Shown here one piece after another: positions 14,278 to 28,444 of a DNA stretch of 64,000 nucleotides (the stretch's first letter is position 1; every line of letters begins with the position of its first letter). The notes under the pieces are model-generated. The model ran no database searches, was not told where the DNA came from, and worked only from the letters and a program-made list of their open reading frames with translations. The position numbers and the translations under genes are program-made. This DNA is from Acanthochlamys bracteata (Eukaryota; Streptophyta; Magnoliopsida; Pandanales; Velloziaceae): positions 5,967,270 to 6,031,269 of the forward strand of contig CM034136.1 in the NCBI GenBank assembly GCA_019914995.1, written 5' to 3'.

Positions 14278-17200
14278 GGAAAAGATTGAGAGCGTGAACT
14301 ACAGAGAGAGCGGGAGAGAGAAGAGAAGATAAAATGGAATAAAGATTTTGTACAATAGACTGAATTTTATTTATTTTTTTATATTTTGAATTTGGTTATT
14401 TAATTATTATTTTTATCTTTATTTTATATTAAATTTTATTTCTATTGAATTGAGCTTTAAATTTTATTTTAATTATTTTAAATGCCACTTCAAATTTTGC
14501 TTTCATTAAATTTTACTTTCATAAAATTTAATTTTATAAAACTCAGAAGTACGACTTGCGTTTTTTCTAAAATACATTATTGTGGATTACAAAGAGAACG
14601 CGCCTCCCGAACCAGTGAAGCATTTTATTTCATTCTACCGTTTTATTTTATTTTTTTATTTTTTTATAAACTTTCTATATTTTTTTAAAAAATATTTAAC
14701 AGTAAAATAAAATAAATTCTACATTGAATTTTATATAGAACTCTGATTTTTAATAAAAGTAGTCAAGTTTATTTTTCGAAAGTTTTAAAATAAACTTTAA
14801 AAAGATTTATTATTTTAAGTACTTTTGAACGTCCTTTAAAATATATGTTAATCACATTGAAATAACTTTTAAACTTCTACTTCAATCGTGTCGTATGAAA
14901 CTGAGCTTAAAAAAAGAGTTTTAATAAAAAAAAATTTGATTAAAAATAGAGTTCAGAAAAATAATTAAAATATATGAAAAAAAATTTTTAATTTTGAGGA
15001 AAATAAAAGTCTAAAAATAATATTTGAAATAATAGTTAAAACATATAGAATCTCAAACTCAAAATTTTGAAAAAAAATTAAAATTTGTTGTAATTAAAAT
15101 ATATCTAAAATGTTTAATAAAAAAATTAGTAAAAATAGAATTTGAAATAATGAAAAAAACACGTGCATTAGAATTTGAGATAAAATTTTGATAAAAATAT
15201 ATTTTAGTGTAAGATTAAAAGTGGAATTAAAAATAATAATTGAAACGCGTCGAACTACTAAATTTTAAAGGAGAAGAAAATTTAGGCATTAATTAAAACA
15301 TGCCCTCAAACGAGGACGTAATTGTAATCTCTTTTAATAGGTTAATGGGCTGAGACGGGTCAATATCGGCCCATAAAAGGTTACAGTCCATGAAAAGAGA
15401 AAATGCTGCAACAATTGATAAGTGCGTGTTTATCTGGTGGGTGAATTTGAATTTTTCTAAACTAAATTAAAAAAATTAAATAAAAAAAGTTTTTTGTATT
15501 AATTTTATATTAATAATAAATTTTAAATTAAATTAAAAAAATTAATTAAAAAAATATTTTGATTTTTTTATTTATATTATATTAAAAATAAATTTTATAA
15601 AATAAAATTTGAAGTATTGATAAATACGTCCTAAATTGTCTAGACTTCGATCTACTAACGTAAATATTTTTCGCTTAGTTTTTAGGCAGATTAGTTTTTT
15701 GACAAATTTAGAACAGTAACTAGCGTGCATTAATTCCTGATTGATTTGAAAGATTGGCTTGTTGCTGTTTAATTGCTTATTTATGTCTTGTTAATTTCTT
15801 TAATGGTCAAAATTTTGAATAATTAATTTTTTATTAATTTCTTTATATCGTAATAAACAAATGTTATGCTCCAAACTCATGGATGTTTAAATTTTAAACT
15901 TTCTAAGATATGATTATGTTATATACATAGTAAAACAAAAAATTTATTTCAGCCAAAATTATAGAAAACTTTTAACAAAATGATAACAAATTGTATCTTA
16001 TAGTATCAATTAAGATTTTCAGAATATCGAATAAGATACGGAACAAAATTATTTTTTGCTATTAACTTCATTTAATCAAAGCTTCCACTTTCGAAAGAGC
16101 TACAAGAAAATTTGTTTGCCTTGTAAGTTTGGTTCAAGGTAATGAAGAGAAAAAGATTAGTGCAAAAGTTCAACCGTATAAACGGGGAAACTTCTTCATT
16201 TCCCCAGATTAGTGCAAATGTTCACCAAATACAACAAATATTCCATTTCAAACCAATCATTTAAATGCAAACTCTTCCACACCTCGACTGTTTAATTTTT
16301 CATTTAGTTCAGTTTTTTTTTCGACACTTTTTTTTTTTAAATTTTTTATTTTTAATATATATATATATATAAATATTTAAAAAGTTTATTTAAAATTTTA
16401 GATAGTGTAAAAAAATTTTATATAATAAATTTTTTTATTATATATTTTTATATTTTTAAAAAATAAAAAAATAAAACTTATTTTTAAAAAAAATTTTTTT
16501 ATTTCAAAAAAAATTTATTTTATAAATACTTTCAAACGCATCCTAAATTTGGTACCTGCATAAATTGTCAACTCTTTACATGTAAGAATTATCTTGAGAA
16601 AAACACTGAAAAGAAACTTTGAAAGGAATTCCTTTTGCTATTATGTTAAATAAAGTGAAGGTCATGCAAAAAATGTATAGATTTATTTTGAAGTGGTTTT
16701 TTTACAGTTACATTTCACTTTATTATATAGAAAAACTACTTTCGATTTATTTATAATTATAAAAAAATAGAATAAATATTTTTAACTTTTTAAAAATATA
16801 TACCAATCCTATTTATTTGTAATAATAATAATTAAGAATTCTTTTCGAATAATTTACTTTTAAAATAAGAAAATACAAAAAGAAGAGCATGTTATCTAAG
16901 AAACAGTTTTTTGCAGTCACTCTGTGGCGGCTCAGAGACAACCAAAAAGTGCCCCCTTTTTCTTCGTCGTCTTCTTCTTCTTCTTTTTTTCTTCTGAAAC
17001 GGTTTCCAGGCGCCTGCATGCAGCACGGAAGTAGGTTGCACACTTCACTCCTGAAATCTATGTTCAAATTATAGATTTTAAATCAACAGCCGTTACAGAT
17101 GTTTAGATACTTCTAAAAGTGTTCCTTCTTAAAAAATCATATTCTGAAAATAATTTTTAAAATAAAAAACTGTAAAAATAAATTACTATAAAAGAGTACA

Positions 17201-17303
17201 CGTTTAGTTTATTATTTATGTATTTTTTTCGCTGTTTTTACCGTTCGGTTTGAAGTTGGTGTTAGAAAATAAAAGATAGATTTAATGAAAATACGCAAAA
17301 CCG

Positions 17304-17338
<35 letters not shown>

Positions 17339-18740
17339 TGAGAATACTCAAAATTCTGTTACTCTATAAAGAAGAAGAAAATTTTAAAGATAGAAATGGA
17401 TAAGAACTAGCTAACTAGTTTAGATATGTGTAAGTATAGAATTTTGAGTAAGGGATGGATGAATCTTAGATTTGTCACAAATTAGTTGCATACAGATGTA
17501 TATGTTGATTTGCTGATGTAAATGGTGCGTGAGTGGAAGGTTAGACTTGTAAGATGATTATATATTGTGGTGGTAAATATGGAATGCCATAAATTTTAGT
17601 ATAAACAATAAGAATTCATCTGAAAAACTAATTCAAATATATATTAAGTGAAATTAGATAGAAAAAAATGTAATTTGAATCATACAAATAAAAAAAAGAA
17701 AATAATGTTTCTCAACTAATGGAGCTCATCACAATCATTCTAAGTGATTTGAGGAATGATTAAAGAATGATGGAATGTGTCGATTTGTCGAAAATAATTA
17801 AACACAATCTTAAATTCGGTGTAAAAGTGAGACTGTGTCGTATTCGATACCGTTAAAATAGAAATCATTAAAAATAGTATTCAGATAAAATTTTTGCACA
17901 CGTGAACCAAAATCAATAATGCGTGTCGAAAAATTCTAAAAAAGCATGCATCGTTCAAAATCAATAATACAGTGTCAGAGTCTCCAAACAATGCATTACT
18001 ATATCCGCATAGTCATAATAATACATTTAAATTTCAAAACTCGTAAAACTTATCATTTATAATTTATAAAATGTATAGAGATATTGAACAGAAAGTTAAT
18101 ATTTTAGCGTCCTTTTGTATAGAATAATATTAGTATAAAGACTTGCATCTTTTGTTAGACACACATTGAAAAATCTTATTTATAAAAATAATGAATTCAT
18201 TACTTAAAAAATTAATGTCATACTAAAAAATAATATAAAAATTTAATAAATTATCATACTTATACAAAACAATATTATTTGTTAATTTAATCACGTTAAT
18301 ATTTTATTAATAATATCTTAAAATTATAGTAACTTAATTTTTTTATAGATGTTGTTATGATCGATAGTTATAAGTTTTGATACTACGAATTTAATTTCAA
18401 ATTACTAATAAATAATAAAATAAGATAACAAATTATAATAATAATTATAAGTTGTGATGTAAATGTACTATCTTATGCAATCCTAATTCAAAAAATTTCA
18501 AACAATCCTAAAACGAAATGGAGAATTTAGATACACTTCCTATAAAAAAGTAGTAGATAAATAGTGGCCGGACAAGGGTATGTACAATGTTAAAAGAAAA
18601 AATTCCTTTTCTTTTTCCTTGCCACGGTCATACTCTTCACACTCTGCAGGTGGGGAAGGATAGTGAAAAGCGAAACGAATAGAGCGCGTGGCATTTTGTA
18701 CAACAACAACACCACCACCAACACTATGCTTCGTCTCTTT
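14278..18740. other. AT-rich gene-free spacer
   Basis: About 4.4 kb without a credible coding exon. It is dominated by A/T runs, with several blocks of the kind seen in miniature inverted-repeat elements elsewhere in the window. One right end near 16535-16553 reads CAAACGCATCC. A (TA)n microsatellite lies at 17303-17331. Bases 16900-17070 have an open frame on both strands around a TTC/GAA run, which I regard as chance. The methyltransferase promoter lies at the left end. Confidence 0.55.
17303..17331. repeat. (TA)n dinucleotide microsatellite
   Basis: An uninterrupted alternating TA run of about 14 units, followed by AATATATATG. Likely length-variable. Confidence 0.95.
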
Positions 18741-18754
18741 TCCCTCTCTGGCTC

Positions 18755-18763
18755 TATATAAAG
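18755..18763 (+). promoter_or_regulatory. Probable TATA box of the nucleotidyltransferase gene
   Basis: The sequence GCTCTATATAAAGAGCC lies about 560 bases upstream of the ATG at 19324. A long CT/GA-rich leader follows. The distance implies a 5' UTR of roughly 500 bases unless a leader intron is present. Confidence 0.55.
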
Positions 18764-19323
18764 AGCCTTCGGTTTCATCACTGGAGAAAGAGAAAGAATA
18801 GAGAGTAGTTGGGGCATGAGTGAATCCATTGTTAACAGAGTGAAAGCTTTCTCTTTGTTCTCCTTTTGAATTCTATTTCTTTTCGCTCTAGAACTATAAA
18901 CAGAGAGACAGAGAGTGAACCAAGAACAAAAGAATATTTTTTTTCTTTTCTTCTTCTTCTAAGGAAAGTTTTGAAAAAGCCCAAAACCCCTCTTTGGCGA
19001 CCTCGGTTCAAGATTTTTTATTTTCTCCATTCTACATTAGAAAGCTCTGATCTTTTGCTGTTTTTTGCTTTCATTCTTATTTGGGAAGAATAGAGAAAGT
19101 TTCATCTTTCTCCATTCTTTTTTCTCCATTCATCAAGTTTGTGACCCGTATTTAATGCTACTCTCATTTATTTTCAATTAACTTTTGCTCTGGAACCCTG
19201 AATTCTCTACTCCCATTAGCCATTTCGTTTTGTTATTTGTGATCAAAACTCTCCTTTTTGGGGTGTTTCAGCTTTCAAGTAAGTCTGTTTTCATCAACAG
19301 ACAAACTGTCGAATTTCACTGAA

Positions 19324-22300
19324 ATGGGCGATTTTTTACCTGGCAAACAATCCCTGAAACATGATTTTAAGAACCCAAGCAAGCCTCGGGCATCTGCAAC
19401 TGAATGGTCTCAGCATCCTGACCCCTATCCTTTAACGATCAAGACCGAGAGCTGGCTTGAGGCTGAGAAGACTACCAGGAAAATCATCCGATGTATTCGT
19501 CCAACGCAGGCTGCTGAGGACATGAGAATGGCTGTAATAGACTACATCAGGCATCTGATCAAGTACAACTTTGGTGCTGAGGTGATCGTCTTTAGAACCT
19601 TTCGTGCAGTTTTAGTATATATTGTTCTTTTTTTAGATCACTAGTTATATACTACTCATCAATATGCAATAAGTAGTCCTTTTATTGTTTGTTGAGATAT
19701 CTGCATCGGGTTTTTCTTTTATGTGAATAATTCTTCCGAGGCGTAAGGGTTTCTTAATCTGTCGAGTCTCTGCTAGTTTCAAATTATGCATGTCAAGGCT
19801 TTCACAACTATGCACGCAACCGTTCTTTATATATTGCCTAATCTGATATGCACTTGATTTCATTTCACTAGACCCTGCTATAATGGATTCAAATTCATAC
19901 TTTGCAAACTGTTTTCATCGTGTTATTCCTCATGCCATTTCAAGCAGTCTTTCCTATGCTGCATCAAGTATATTGTCATGCTTTGGTTAGATTTTATTTA
20001 TATGTATTCCTATAGATTAGGGAACTCTGGCCAAGAAACTGCAACACTGGTTGTTTTATCATCAAAAGATATATGTAATGCTGAGATGTCAAATGAATAT
20101 TCTATTTTTAGCCAATGCTGTCATTTGAAAAAATATTACATATTCAAAGTCAAGGCATGGTTTCGTTCACTAGTAGACATAACTTGTCTAAACCATTTGT
20201 AAGAAGTCTTCTGATCTGATAACATAACTTGTCTAAACCATTTGTAAGAAGTCTTTGATCTGATAAGTGGCTTTGAAATAGGTAAAACCATTATCTGCTT
20301 TTTGCATGATATGAATCTCCAGCATCCATGCACGTTCTTGACGTTGCTGATGGAGACATAGATCTGGAAATAATTTGGTAGACTTTACACTATTGAAGAT
20401 ATCAATTATTAAGTTGCCCTTTCCATTTGTTACCCTGTACAATTGCTTGCTGCTTGCACAGTTGTATCAAAATTTTGATTTCATTTACTTCAAGTTGTAG
20501 TTCTCAAACCATCTTACTTATTCTTTCATTGCTGTCTAAAGAATCTAAACTCACATGTAGGTATATCCATTTGGATCGGTTCCGCTCAAGACTTATCTTC
20601 CTGATGGGGATATTGATCTGACAACCATTTGTAGCCCAGATTGTGAGGAAACCTTGGCAAATGATCTTTATTCTATTCTTCAGTTCGAAGAACAAAATCT
20701 AGAAGCTGAATTCGAAGTGAAGGATGCGCATATTATTCCCGCAGAGGTATGAAAGACGTTCAACCTTTTCTATTAAAATGTGGCCTGTTGTTATGCTTCC
20801 TGCTTACTGTGATTTACATAGAAGCCTGAATGCATGTTCCTTAGTGATATTTCAGAAGTGTAGACCTGCCGTATTTTCTATGTCAAGATTACAAATTAAA
20901 TGGCAGAAAATGTTGTAACCCTCAGTCTTGTGATTCTGCTTATTTGGAATCTCTTCAAATTTTTGCCAGAACGTCCTTGGTATCTATTTCCCAAGCTTTA
21001 TAATGTATCCTCTTCAACTTGTAAGTATCTATTTCTGTCGTCTGTGTGACAAGCTATACCAAGTAGAAGCTAACTCTATGTAGTTATGGACATTGCAGCA
21101 TAAATATCAAACAATAGTTGAATCTCTAAGCTCTACAACAAGTTCAATCATAATGATCAACTCATTTTTGGTAATTAAGAATCCAGGTCAATGTAACATG
21201 ATTAAGTGTTTGAGCACTTCATACTTTTTGGTTTTTCAGTCAGCTTTCAATATCCTATGAAGAGCTAACTGGAATATGTGACCTCAAGCTCAATTTTAGT
21301 ATAGTTCTGTGTTTTTAATAGGTTAGTTAAAAGAGGCTATCAATGTAGGTTTCTATTACCATATTGGAAGTTTAGGTTTGAAGCTTCTCTTGCAAAAACT
21401 GATTGTTTGCGTATACAACTGTTTATTGGGATGTAAATTATCCTATTCTCATAAATTTCTCTTATGTGGCCTGTTTTACATAAATTTGATGCCTTAAGAT
21501 TTTGAACTACATGTCATTGATTTTTTGCCATCTGTTTCTAAGCACATAGTCTTTAAGCATGCTATGAATTTGGATCTTATTCCTGATTAATATGCCAGGT
21601 TAAACTTGTCAAGTGCCTTGTTCAGAATATCTCAGTAGATATTTCATTCAATCAGATTGGCGGACTCAGTACACTTTGCTTTCTTGAGAAGGTAATGTAC
21701 TATGTTGCAGCTTGTAGCTAATAAATGTGAGCATTACTTGCTCAGTATTTCTCCTCTTTATACTACATTTTGCATCCTCATCTCGTATTAGAGTTAAGAC
21801 AGCTGCTCTAGCAAGTTTTGGACAATGTAATCACATAGTTTTGTCTACAGGTTGACCATATGATAGGGAAGGACCATCTCTTTAAAACGAGTGTTGCACT
21901 GATTAAAGCATGGTGTTATTATGAGAGCCGTATTCTTGGAGCCCATAGTGGCTTAATTTCTACGTATGCATTGGAAACACTGGTCCTATACATTTTTCAA
22001 CTATTCCATTCATCTCTTGATGGCCCTCTGGTGGTGAGTTTCACTAGAAAATTATATTATTTCATGTTTATATATTAATATGTTGCACTCTGGTTCCTGA
22101 GAAACGCTACTTTCGTGATAGGTCCTCTACAGGTTTCTTGATTATTTCAGCAAATTTGATTGGGATAACTATTGCATCAGTTTACATGGTCCTGTCTTAT
22201 TATCTTCTATGCCAGAGTTAGTAGGTTAGTTTGTTTGCCACTTTCTTTTCTTCCAAGGACTCCTTGAGCAATTATTTTTGGCTCATCATTTATGTAACCA

Positions 22301-25300
22301 TTATGTTTATTTTCTCGCAACTATGTTTTATTTGATTTATGTAAGCATTTCTCTCGACAGTGAAGAAGCCAGAAGGAATCGAGGAAAATCTCTTGCTTAC
22401 TGAGGAAATTCTAAGAAAATGCGTGGAGTCTTTCTCAGTTACCTCACCTTTGGCAAACAATCAGAAATTTCCTCAAAAGCATCTAAACATAATGGATTTG
22501 CTGAAAGAAAACAATAACCTTGGGCGAAGCATAAACAGAGGTCACTACACTTAAGTAAGGAAAGGCTTTTTTACTTGAGTGCAGTATAATGAGCTTACCC
22601 TACTTATTATTTTTATTGTACAGGAAACTTCTGCCGCATACGTAGTGCATTTGCATATGGAGCTAAGACGCTAGATCAGATCCTTATTTTGCCTCAGGAG
22701 TTTATTGCTGATGAACTCATTAACTTCTTTACCAATATTGTGGAAAGATTTGGAAGTGGAGAGAGGTCAGACGTTCAAAACTCCTCATCCTTTGGTGAAG
22801 ATGGTTTCATATTTGACCAGAGTGGCCTTGTCTGCAACTCAACGGATATATTTTATGGGGCATTATATGGCAATATGAACAGTCTCACATCGTCAGGCTT
22901 CCATAAAGAGCAGAGCTTGGCTATGCAACCAGGAAATCGTCCTTCTAGTTTTTATCAGGGTATTCCTGTACTTCCTGGATATACAGATAATAACAACTAT
23001 GCTTTCTCTGTAAGAAATACTGGTATTAGTCTGGACAGTGAAGCCACAGACATTGTTATGAGCGAAGATTCAATTTGCAGAATTGCAGCACAGAGCAATA
23101 AGCCTCCATTGACAGCTGCTGAGATGTGTCTTTCTCGATTTGGAAAAGCTCGTAAAGCTCTGAATCTCACAGTTCCTAGTCAACTCCACCAAAATCATAT
23201 TGCAAATAAGAACAGAGGATGCTTGTTGCATTCAAGGCCCACTGAAGATGTTAGGTTGTTCTCGAGGCTACTATCTGATGGTGTTGAATCACCAGATACT
23301 GCGGCTTCCTCTTTACCTGTTGATCATGATATGCAATCAAAAAGTGAAGAAGATGAAAAGAACTTGCCAGTCCTATCTGGGAATTATTTTCTCCAATATA
23401 AAAATCTTTTTTATGCTCGATGCATCTACAGTTGCTTAACTGGCCAGCTTTTGATGCATCCTATTTATCAACCTTTATTTTATCCGTATCAAAGGGAAAG
23501 CTCGAGGATTGCAAATTACACAAGGAATGGCTCACAGAATGTGGATGGAACTGTTCATGGACTATCTTTTTGTCCATCTCCATCTGATTACCTTAGTCGG
23601 TCTTCATTTTCTGCCATTTGTCACACTGCAGCTGCGAAAAGTTCATGCCGCATAGAACCAATCTCTTCAAGCCCGGTATGTTCATCAATCTCACCTTTTT
23701 TCTATACTGACTGGATTACAAATAGCTAGAACTGGTTTATGGATGTTGCAGCTTCTATTTCAGCATTTACTATTGCAACCACATTTGTATTTTTCACCTC
23801 ATGCCTGTCAGTAACTTCAGTTTTGTACCGGCGCATGTAGAAAGTAATGTTGCTTCAGCTTAAGAGGATAAATAAATGTAATTGTTTCATTAGATTACGG
23901 GATTATTTGCTAAACGCAATTTATTGTAGGAGACCAGGACCTCGGAACTATGAACCATGTTTTATATTTGTAGGATAACAAGTCCCATAAGAAGAAGAGC
24001 ACAACTAATGAAGATGCTGATATGGTGGATGCAAAACCAGAGCCTCCCAAGGATATTGCTGAAGGCATTCCACATAACAACATAGACAGGATAAGGGATG
24101 AGACTTCTGATTCAAAACTAGCGCCACAAAAACCAGTGCCCAGTGAAGATAGTAATAAGCTTACTCTGCCAACTAGCTCCAGCAAGTCGTCAAGTTTGTG
24201 TCATCAAACTAAGCAGTCATGTGATGCTTCTTGTGCAAGGAATGGCTCAAATATGGTGAACCTAAAGGAGTTGATTAGCGGGCAAAGTCATTCTTCAACT
24301 AGCCGGATGCCAAAATTGGTCACATTGAATGCATGGACTAAAAAAGGGCTATACAGGACAGAAACATGCCCCAGTAAGGTATGTTGATTCTTTATTACTG
24401 AAACATTCTATATACTGATTAAGCATCATAACACATCAGAAGTTCAGTTCTTTGCTAAATTGTCCATCAAATGATTTCTCTCTGTTTTTTATAGCAGAAG
24501 GAAAATCCATTCAGGCTTGAGCTAATTTAGTTTTCCATTTACTGCATAGCTTCTTTTGCATTTGTAACTTGGAAATAAGCAAGTCAAACATTGGAAGCTA
24601 TTTCCAAATTAATTAATTAATGTCTTTCCAGTATGATGAGACTGACGAATTTTTTGGTTGTAGAACATCAAACCTCATACAGAGATGCATTCGCTCAAGA
24701 CTGAAGCTAGTCAGGTCATTTCCACTGCACGCATTCCTCCTACAGACATTAGCATGGATGGTCCAAGCATGGAGAATACTAGATCACCGTCAACACCAAA
24801 AACACCAGTGTCTAGTGAAGGTAGTGACAACATGAATCTGCTCAAGGATGCCCATCAATCATCAACCTTCAACGATGAATGCAAAATGGCAGTGGACTCA
24901 TCTCATGAAAAGAACCATGTTCTCAATATAAATGCAGATAAATTTGGTAGCAAGCTATCATCTTTTCCTTCTGCAGGTGATTCAAGTTCTGCAACTGTTC
25001 AAGTAGTTGATGTAAAGAAGTCAACTCCGAGAGGAACATGTTTCCCCAATGTGGTAATTCTAAGTGCGGTACTTATGGACTTAACCATGTGGATTTAGTA
25101 TGTTCTAAGTCAAAATTGCTTCTGCTTAAGATGCATTGCAATTTCTGTTCATGCTTGCAGGAAAAGTTTCCCTCTTTAATTCCTAGACTCAATTCTGTAT
25201 TTTACCTTGAGTATTGCCTTCAGTTGATTTGCTGCATAAGCTTGAGGTCTTATATCCTTTTTGGCAGTAATATTATTGTTTCAGATATTCATACCATAAC

Positions 25301-26677
25301 AGTAACTACTTCCCCGCGTAGCATGATTCAAACCTATTGCAGCTTCCTGACAATTTGTAGAATTTTCTACACATGCAGAAGCACTGGCATACTAAAGAAA
25401 CTGGTGAAGCAAGAGCAAGCGAAACAGCTGGACTTCCTCTTGATTCCAAGAACTTTCCTACTTTGCAAAATGCTAAACAAAGCCAGCAGAGAATGTCAGG
25501 AGCGGGTGCAGCAAGAGCAAATGAAGCATGCAGAGGCCGCAGACCAGTTGACAGTGCTAAAATCTCTGTGCAGAGAAGCGTTGATGCTAGTGTAGCAAGA
25601 GCAAGTAAGACATCTGGAACTCCTCCCGAGAGCAATTATAAGGATTTCCAGCAAATGAACACAGAAGACGTTGTAGCTAGAGCAAATGAGATACCTGGAC
25701 CTCCTCTTGAGAATGCTAAATGTTACCAGCAGACTAGCACGAAACCTAGCACCGCAAGAGCAAGTAAAACTCCTTCACCTCCTCTAAGTAATACTACAAC
25801 TTTCATGCAGAGCAGCACAGGAGCTAGTGTAGCAGGAGCGAGTGAAATATCCCAATTACCTCTTGATATCGCTAGAAGTTTTCTGCAAAATAGCATGAAC
25901 AGCGCAAAAAGTGGGCTCAGCGACATTAATCGATTGCCACAGACAACTGTTTCAAGTGAAGCCAGCGCTAAACCAAAACTCAATAAAGTTCCACAATCCT
26001 CATTTTCCTCAAAGAAACAGTGCCCCTTGACTGGTGATTCTCCCCAGCGGTTAACGTCTGAGGCGAGGTCCTTCGCTTGTGTTACACTGGGACACTCCTC
26101 AGTGGAAGTTGAAAGCCAATCAGATGCAGAAATTGGTTGGAAGGGCGAAAGGTAATTGATAGCTGCAAATTGAATTTTTGATAATTTCTTTGCTTGAACT
26201 AGAATAATGATTTAAGCCAGACAGTAGTCATCTAGACTTCTTCACCTTATTATGACATAGAAGTAGATGTGGGATTTTCTTCCTTGCTATATACACAAAT
26301 TCGAGAGAGTCCATGGTTGTACTAAAATTTTTATGAAAAAAGAAGCAACCTTATAAGCATTCTTACTGCTAACTTTTCTGCAATAGAAATACCAACCATC
26401 TATGTCTGTTTTGCTTGATTTCAGAATTAAAACCGAGATATCAACATTTCATAGAGAAATTATTATCAGCTTCCTTTCTTGTACTCTTTAACTCAATTTT
26501 ATTTCATTATGCAGGGATAGCAAGACATACCTCCTGAAAGATGAGAACGAGTTCCCTCCTCTTAATAGGCTTCCTGTGAGATACGACACTAACTTTCCTC
26601 CGTTAACAAAGCCGAAGCCAAAGACAAAGACAAATAAACATTCACATAAGCATAAAAAAGGTAGCACAAGAAAGTGA
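19324..26677 (+). CDS. Nucleotidyltransferase / PAP-OAS1 substrate-binding domain protein (non-canonical poly(A) polymerase superfamily)
   Basis: Eleven exons: 19324-19581, 20561-20746, 21599-21691, 21851-22033, 22122-22224, 22361-22540, 22624-23675, 23974-24378, 24664-25053, 25379-26151 and 26515-26677 (TGA), giving 1,261 residues. All are GT-AG with continuous phase. The N-terminal catalytic core has FGSVPLKTYLPDGDIDL (Gly91-Ser92; Asp103 and Asp105 as the metal-binding DxD) and a third acidic residue in NISVDISF (Asp162). Next comes the helical PAP/OAS1-like part, with IKAWCYYESRILGAHSGLIS and LYRFLDYFSKFDW. This matches a plant family of uncharacterised nucleotidyltransferases; the RNA or nucleotide substrate is not known to me. 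The C-terminal two-thirds is long, Ser/Thr/Pro-rich and probably disordered. It includes repeated ARAS/ARAN peptides in exon 10 and ends in a Lys/His-rich basic tail. Confidence 0.9.
20179..20266. repeat. 44-bp tandem duplication in intron 1 of the nucleotidyltransferase gene
   Basis: Two nearly identical units begin CATAACTTGTCTAAACC at 20179 and 20223. They differ by about one inserted base near the end, so the duplication is recent. Confidence 0.9.
25400..25920 (+). repeat. Degenerate in-frame coding repeat, about 26-28 residues per unit
   Basis: Within exon 10, units start with ARASETAG, ARANEACR, ARASKTSG, ARANEIPG, ARASKTPS and AGASEISQ. A Pro-Leu or Pro-Pro pair follows a few residues later, then a Gln/Ser-rich stretch. 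Spacing is close to 78-84 bases for the clearest four units, so length change stays in frame. Confidence 0.8.
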
Positions 26678-28444
26678 AAGAGGAGTGGCCTTCAAACCAC
26701 AGGAGCACATTTCAGTACAGCAACACCTTTGCATGGGATTCAATGGAGGTTTTCGGAATGTCTTCCAATATTGTTGTGGCTTGTTGTAGATTACGATAAA
26801 CCCTCTATGTACTTTTTTGGACCTCCTTCCTTCCTCTCCCACCAGTTAATGTGGGTCTGTTGTTAATTATCATTGAACTTATTTATAATTTTCTTACTGC
26901 ATAGCTCACCCCTGTAAGGATTATAAAAGCTTTTAAGCAGATTATTTGTAGCAGAGAAACATTGCTTATTAATGGTGTACTTGTTTTGTATAGTACAAGT
27001 ATTTTTGGTGTTCTGGTTTGGTTATTTGCCAGTTAACCCATTTAATATATCTGGAATAAAACACGAGGCTTCTTCACAATTTTGTGAATGCAGTGAAAAT
27101 ATCAAGCCTGTTCTACTTGGTTAAGTTTACAAGTTGTAATGTTTGTTTCTGATCTGCAGTCGGAAACTTCAAACGAGGTAAAAGATGTAGACAAGTTAGT
27201 TACCTTATAATGCATTTACAGTTTAGCAACATATCCGTGAATGTTTAGATACCTTGGAGCTGTTTACTTTCGTTGGCGGTATGGGCCAGTTGTCTTCAGG
27301 TATGGTAGTGAATAGAAAGAGGAGTGCACGATTTTGTTATATTCAGAATTGAGACATATGGAGTGTGTTCACTTCAATGTTGGTTCCTGATAATCAATCC
27401 ATCTACAACTTCCTAAGAACTCATGCCTTTCTATATATAACCTGAGAGGGAGAACATGAGACGTAGCAATGGTGAAAGATTCATTGCACTGTTGCACATG
27501 CATCTGGTTGAAACTGAACTTGAAGGAAGGATAGATATAGATTTCATGCTGGCTGAAAGCTTTGAAGCTTAGCTACTACTGAAGCTAATTACACTGAAAC
27601 TACTTTTTCATGGCGATTAGCGTGAACATTCGGGATAATTAGCTGTAATGTTTTAGGAGATAATCTTGATCCTTTAAAACTTTGAACTTTTCTTTGGCAA
27701 GTAATGTTCATAGTCTGCTTGATATGTTTTCAGGAGCGTAATAGCAAACATGAAAGCGAAATTTGGACAAAGTCAGAGATAGGTAGTACTAGATTGTAGA
27801 AATTTGCCTCCCTATTTTGGAACTTTGAGCATAGCTAGGCGCAGTTGGGACTTCTTTTCAGCCACCTAAGCAGGTACTATTTGGCTAAATTTTTTAACTT
27901 ACTTTCATTCAAATTTTATTTTATGTTTATTAATTTATTAATAAATTTTTTATAATATTTTATAAAATTTTTAAATAATTTAAAAAATATAAAAAAGTTT
28001 ATATAATAATATTTTATTATATTTTGAGATAAAAAATAGTACTCTTAAATATCTCCAACTAAACGTACATATAATAGGTTCCAGAATGTTTTTTATCTTC
28101 CAAAAATATCAAGAAGTAAAGTAAACACTTTTGAACAAAAAACTACATCGGTGTGACTCTGTATAACTTCGAACGAGCGATGGTATATTACGTCTATCAA
28201 AATCACTTGTAATCTACCAAGGAATAAATTACAAAATTGAGAGCTAAACAAATAACCCCCGGTATCGCTTAATTTTTCTTCTTTTGGAATTCAGAAGTAT
28301 ATACAAAACAACAAAGAACAAATGAATATTTCTAAAATGAAACCTGTGTGTACTGTATCCGTAACTTCATGCATCTCTATTCTTCGCTCCATCAATCAAG
28401 AATTTTTAAATAAAAAAAAAAGAGGAATAGTTTTTCTTGTAAAT
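26678..28444. other. 3' UTR and spacer
   Basis: No coding exon recognised. The first few hundred bases look like the nucleotidyltransferase 3' UTR. Bases 27895-28085 are an AT-rich block bounded by TTTGGCTAAAT on the left and CCAACTAAACG on the right, possibly a small inverted-repeat element. Confidence 0.45.

Noticed and set aside
16813..17074. Overlapping frames on both strands around a TTC/GAA repeat
   Set aside because: Caused by low-complexity sequence; no start context, introns or similarity seen.
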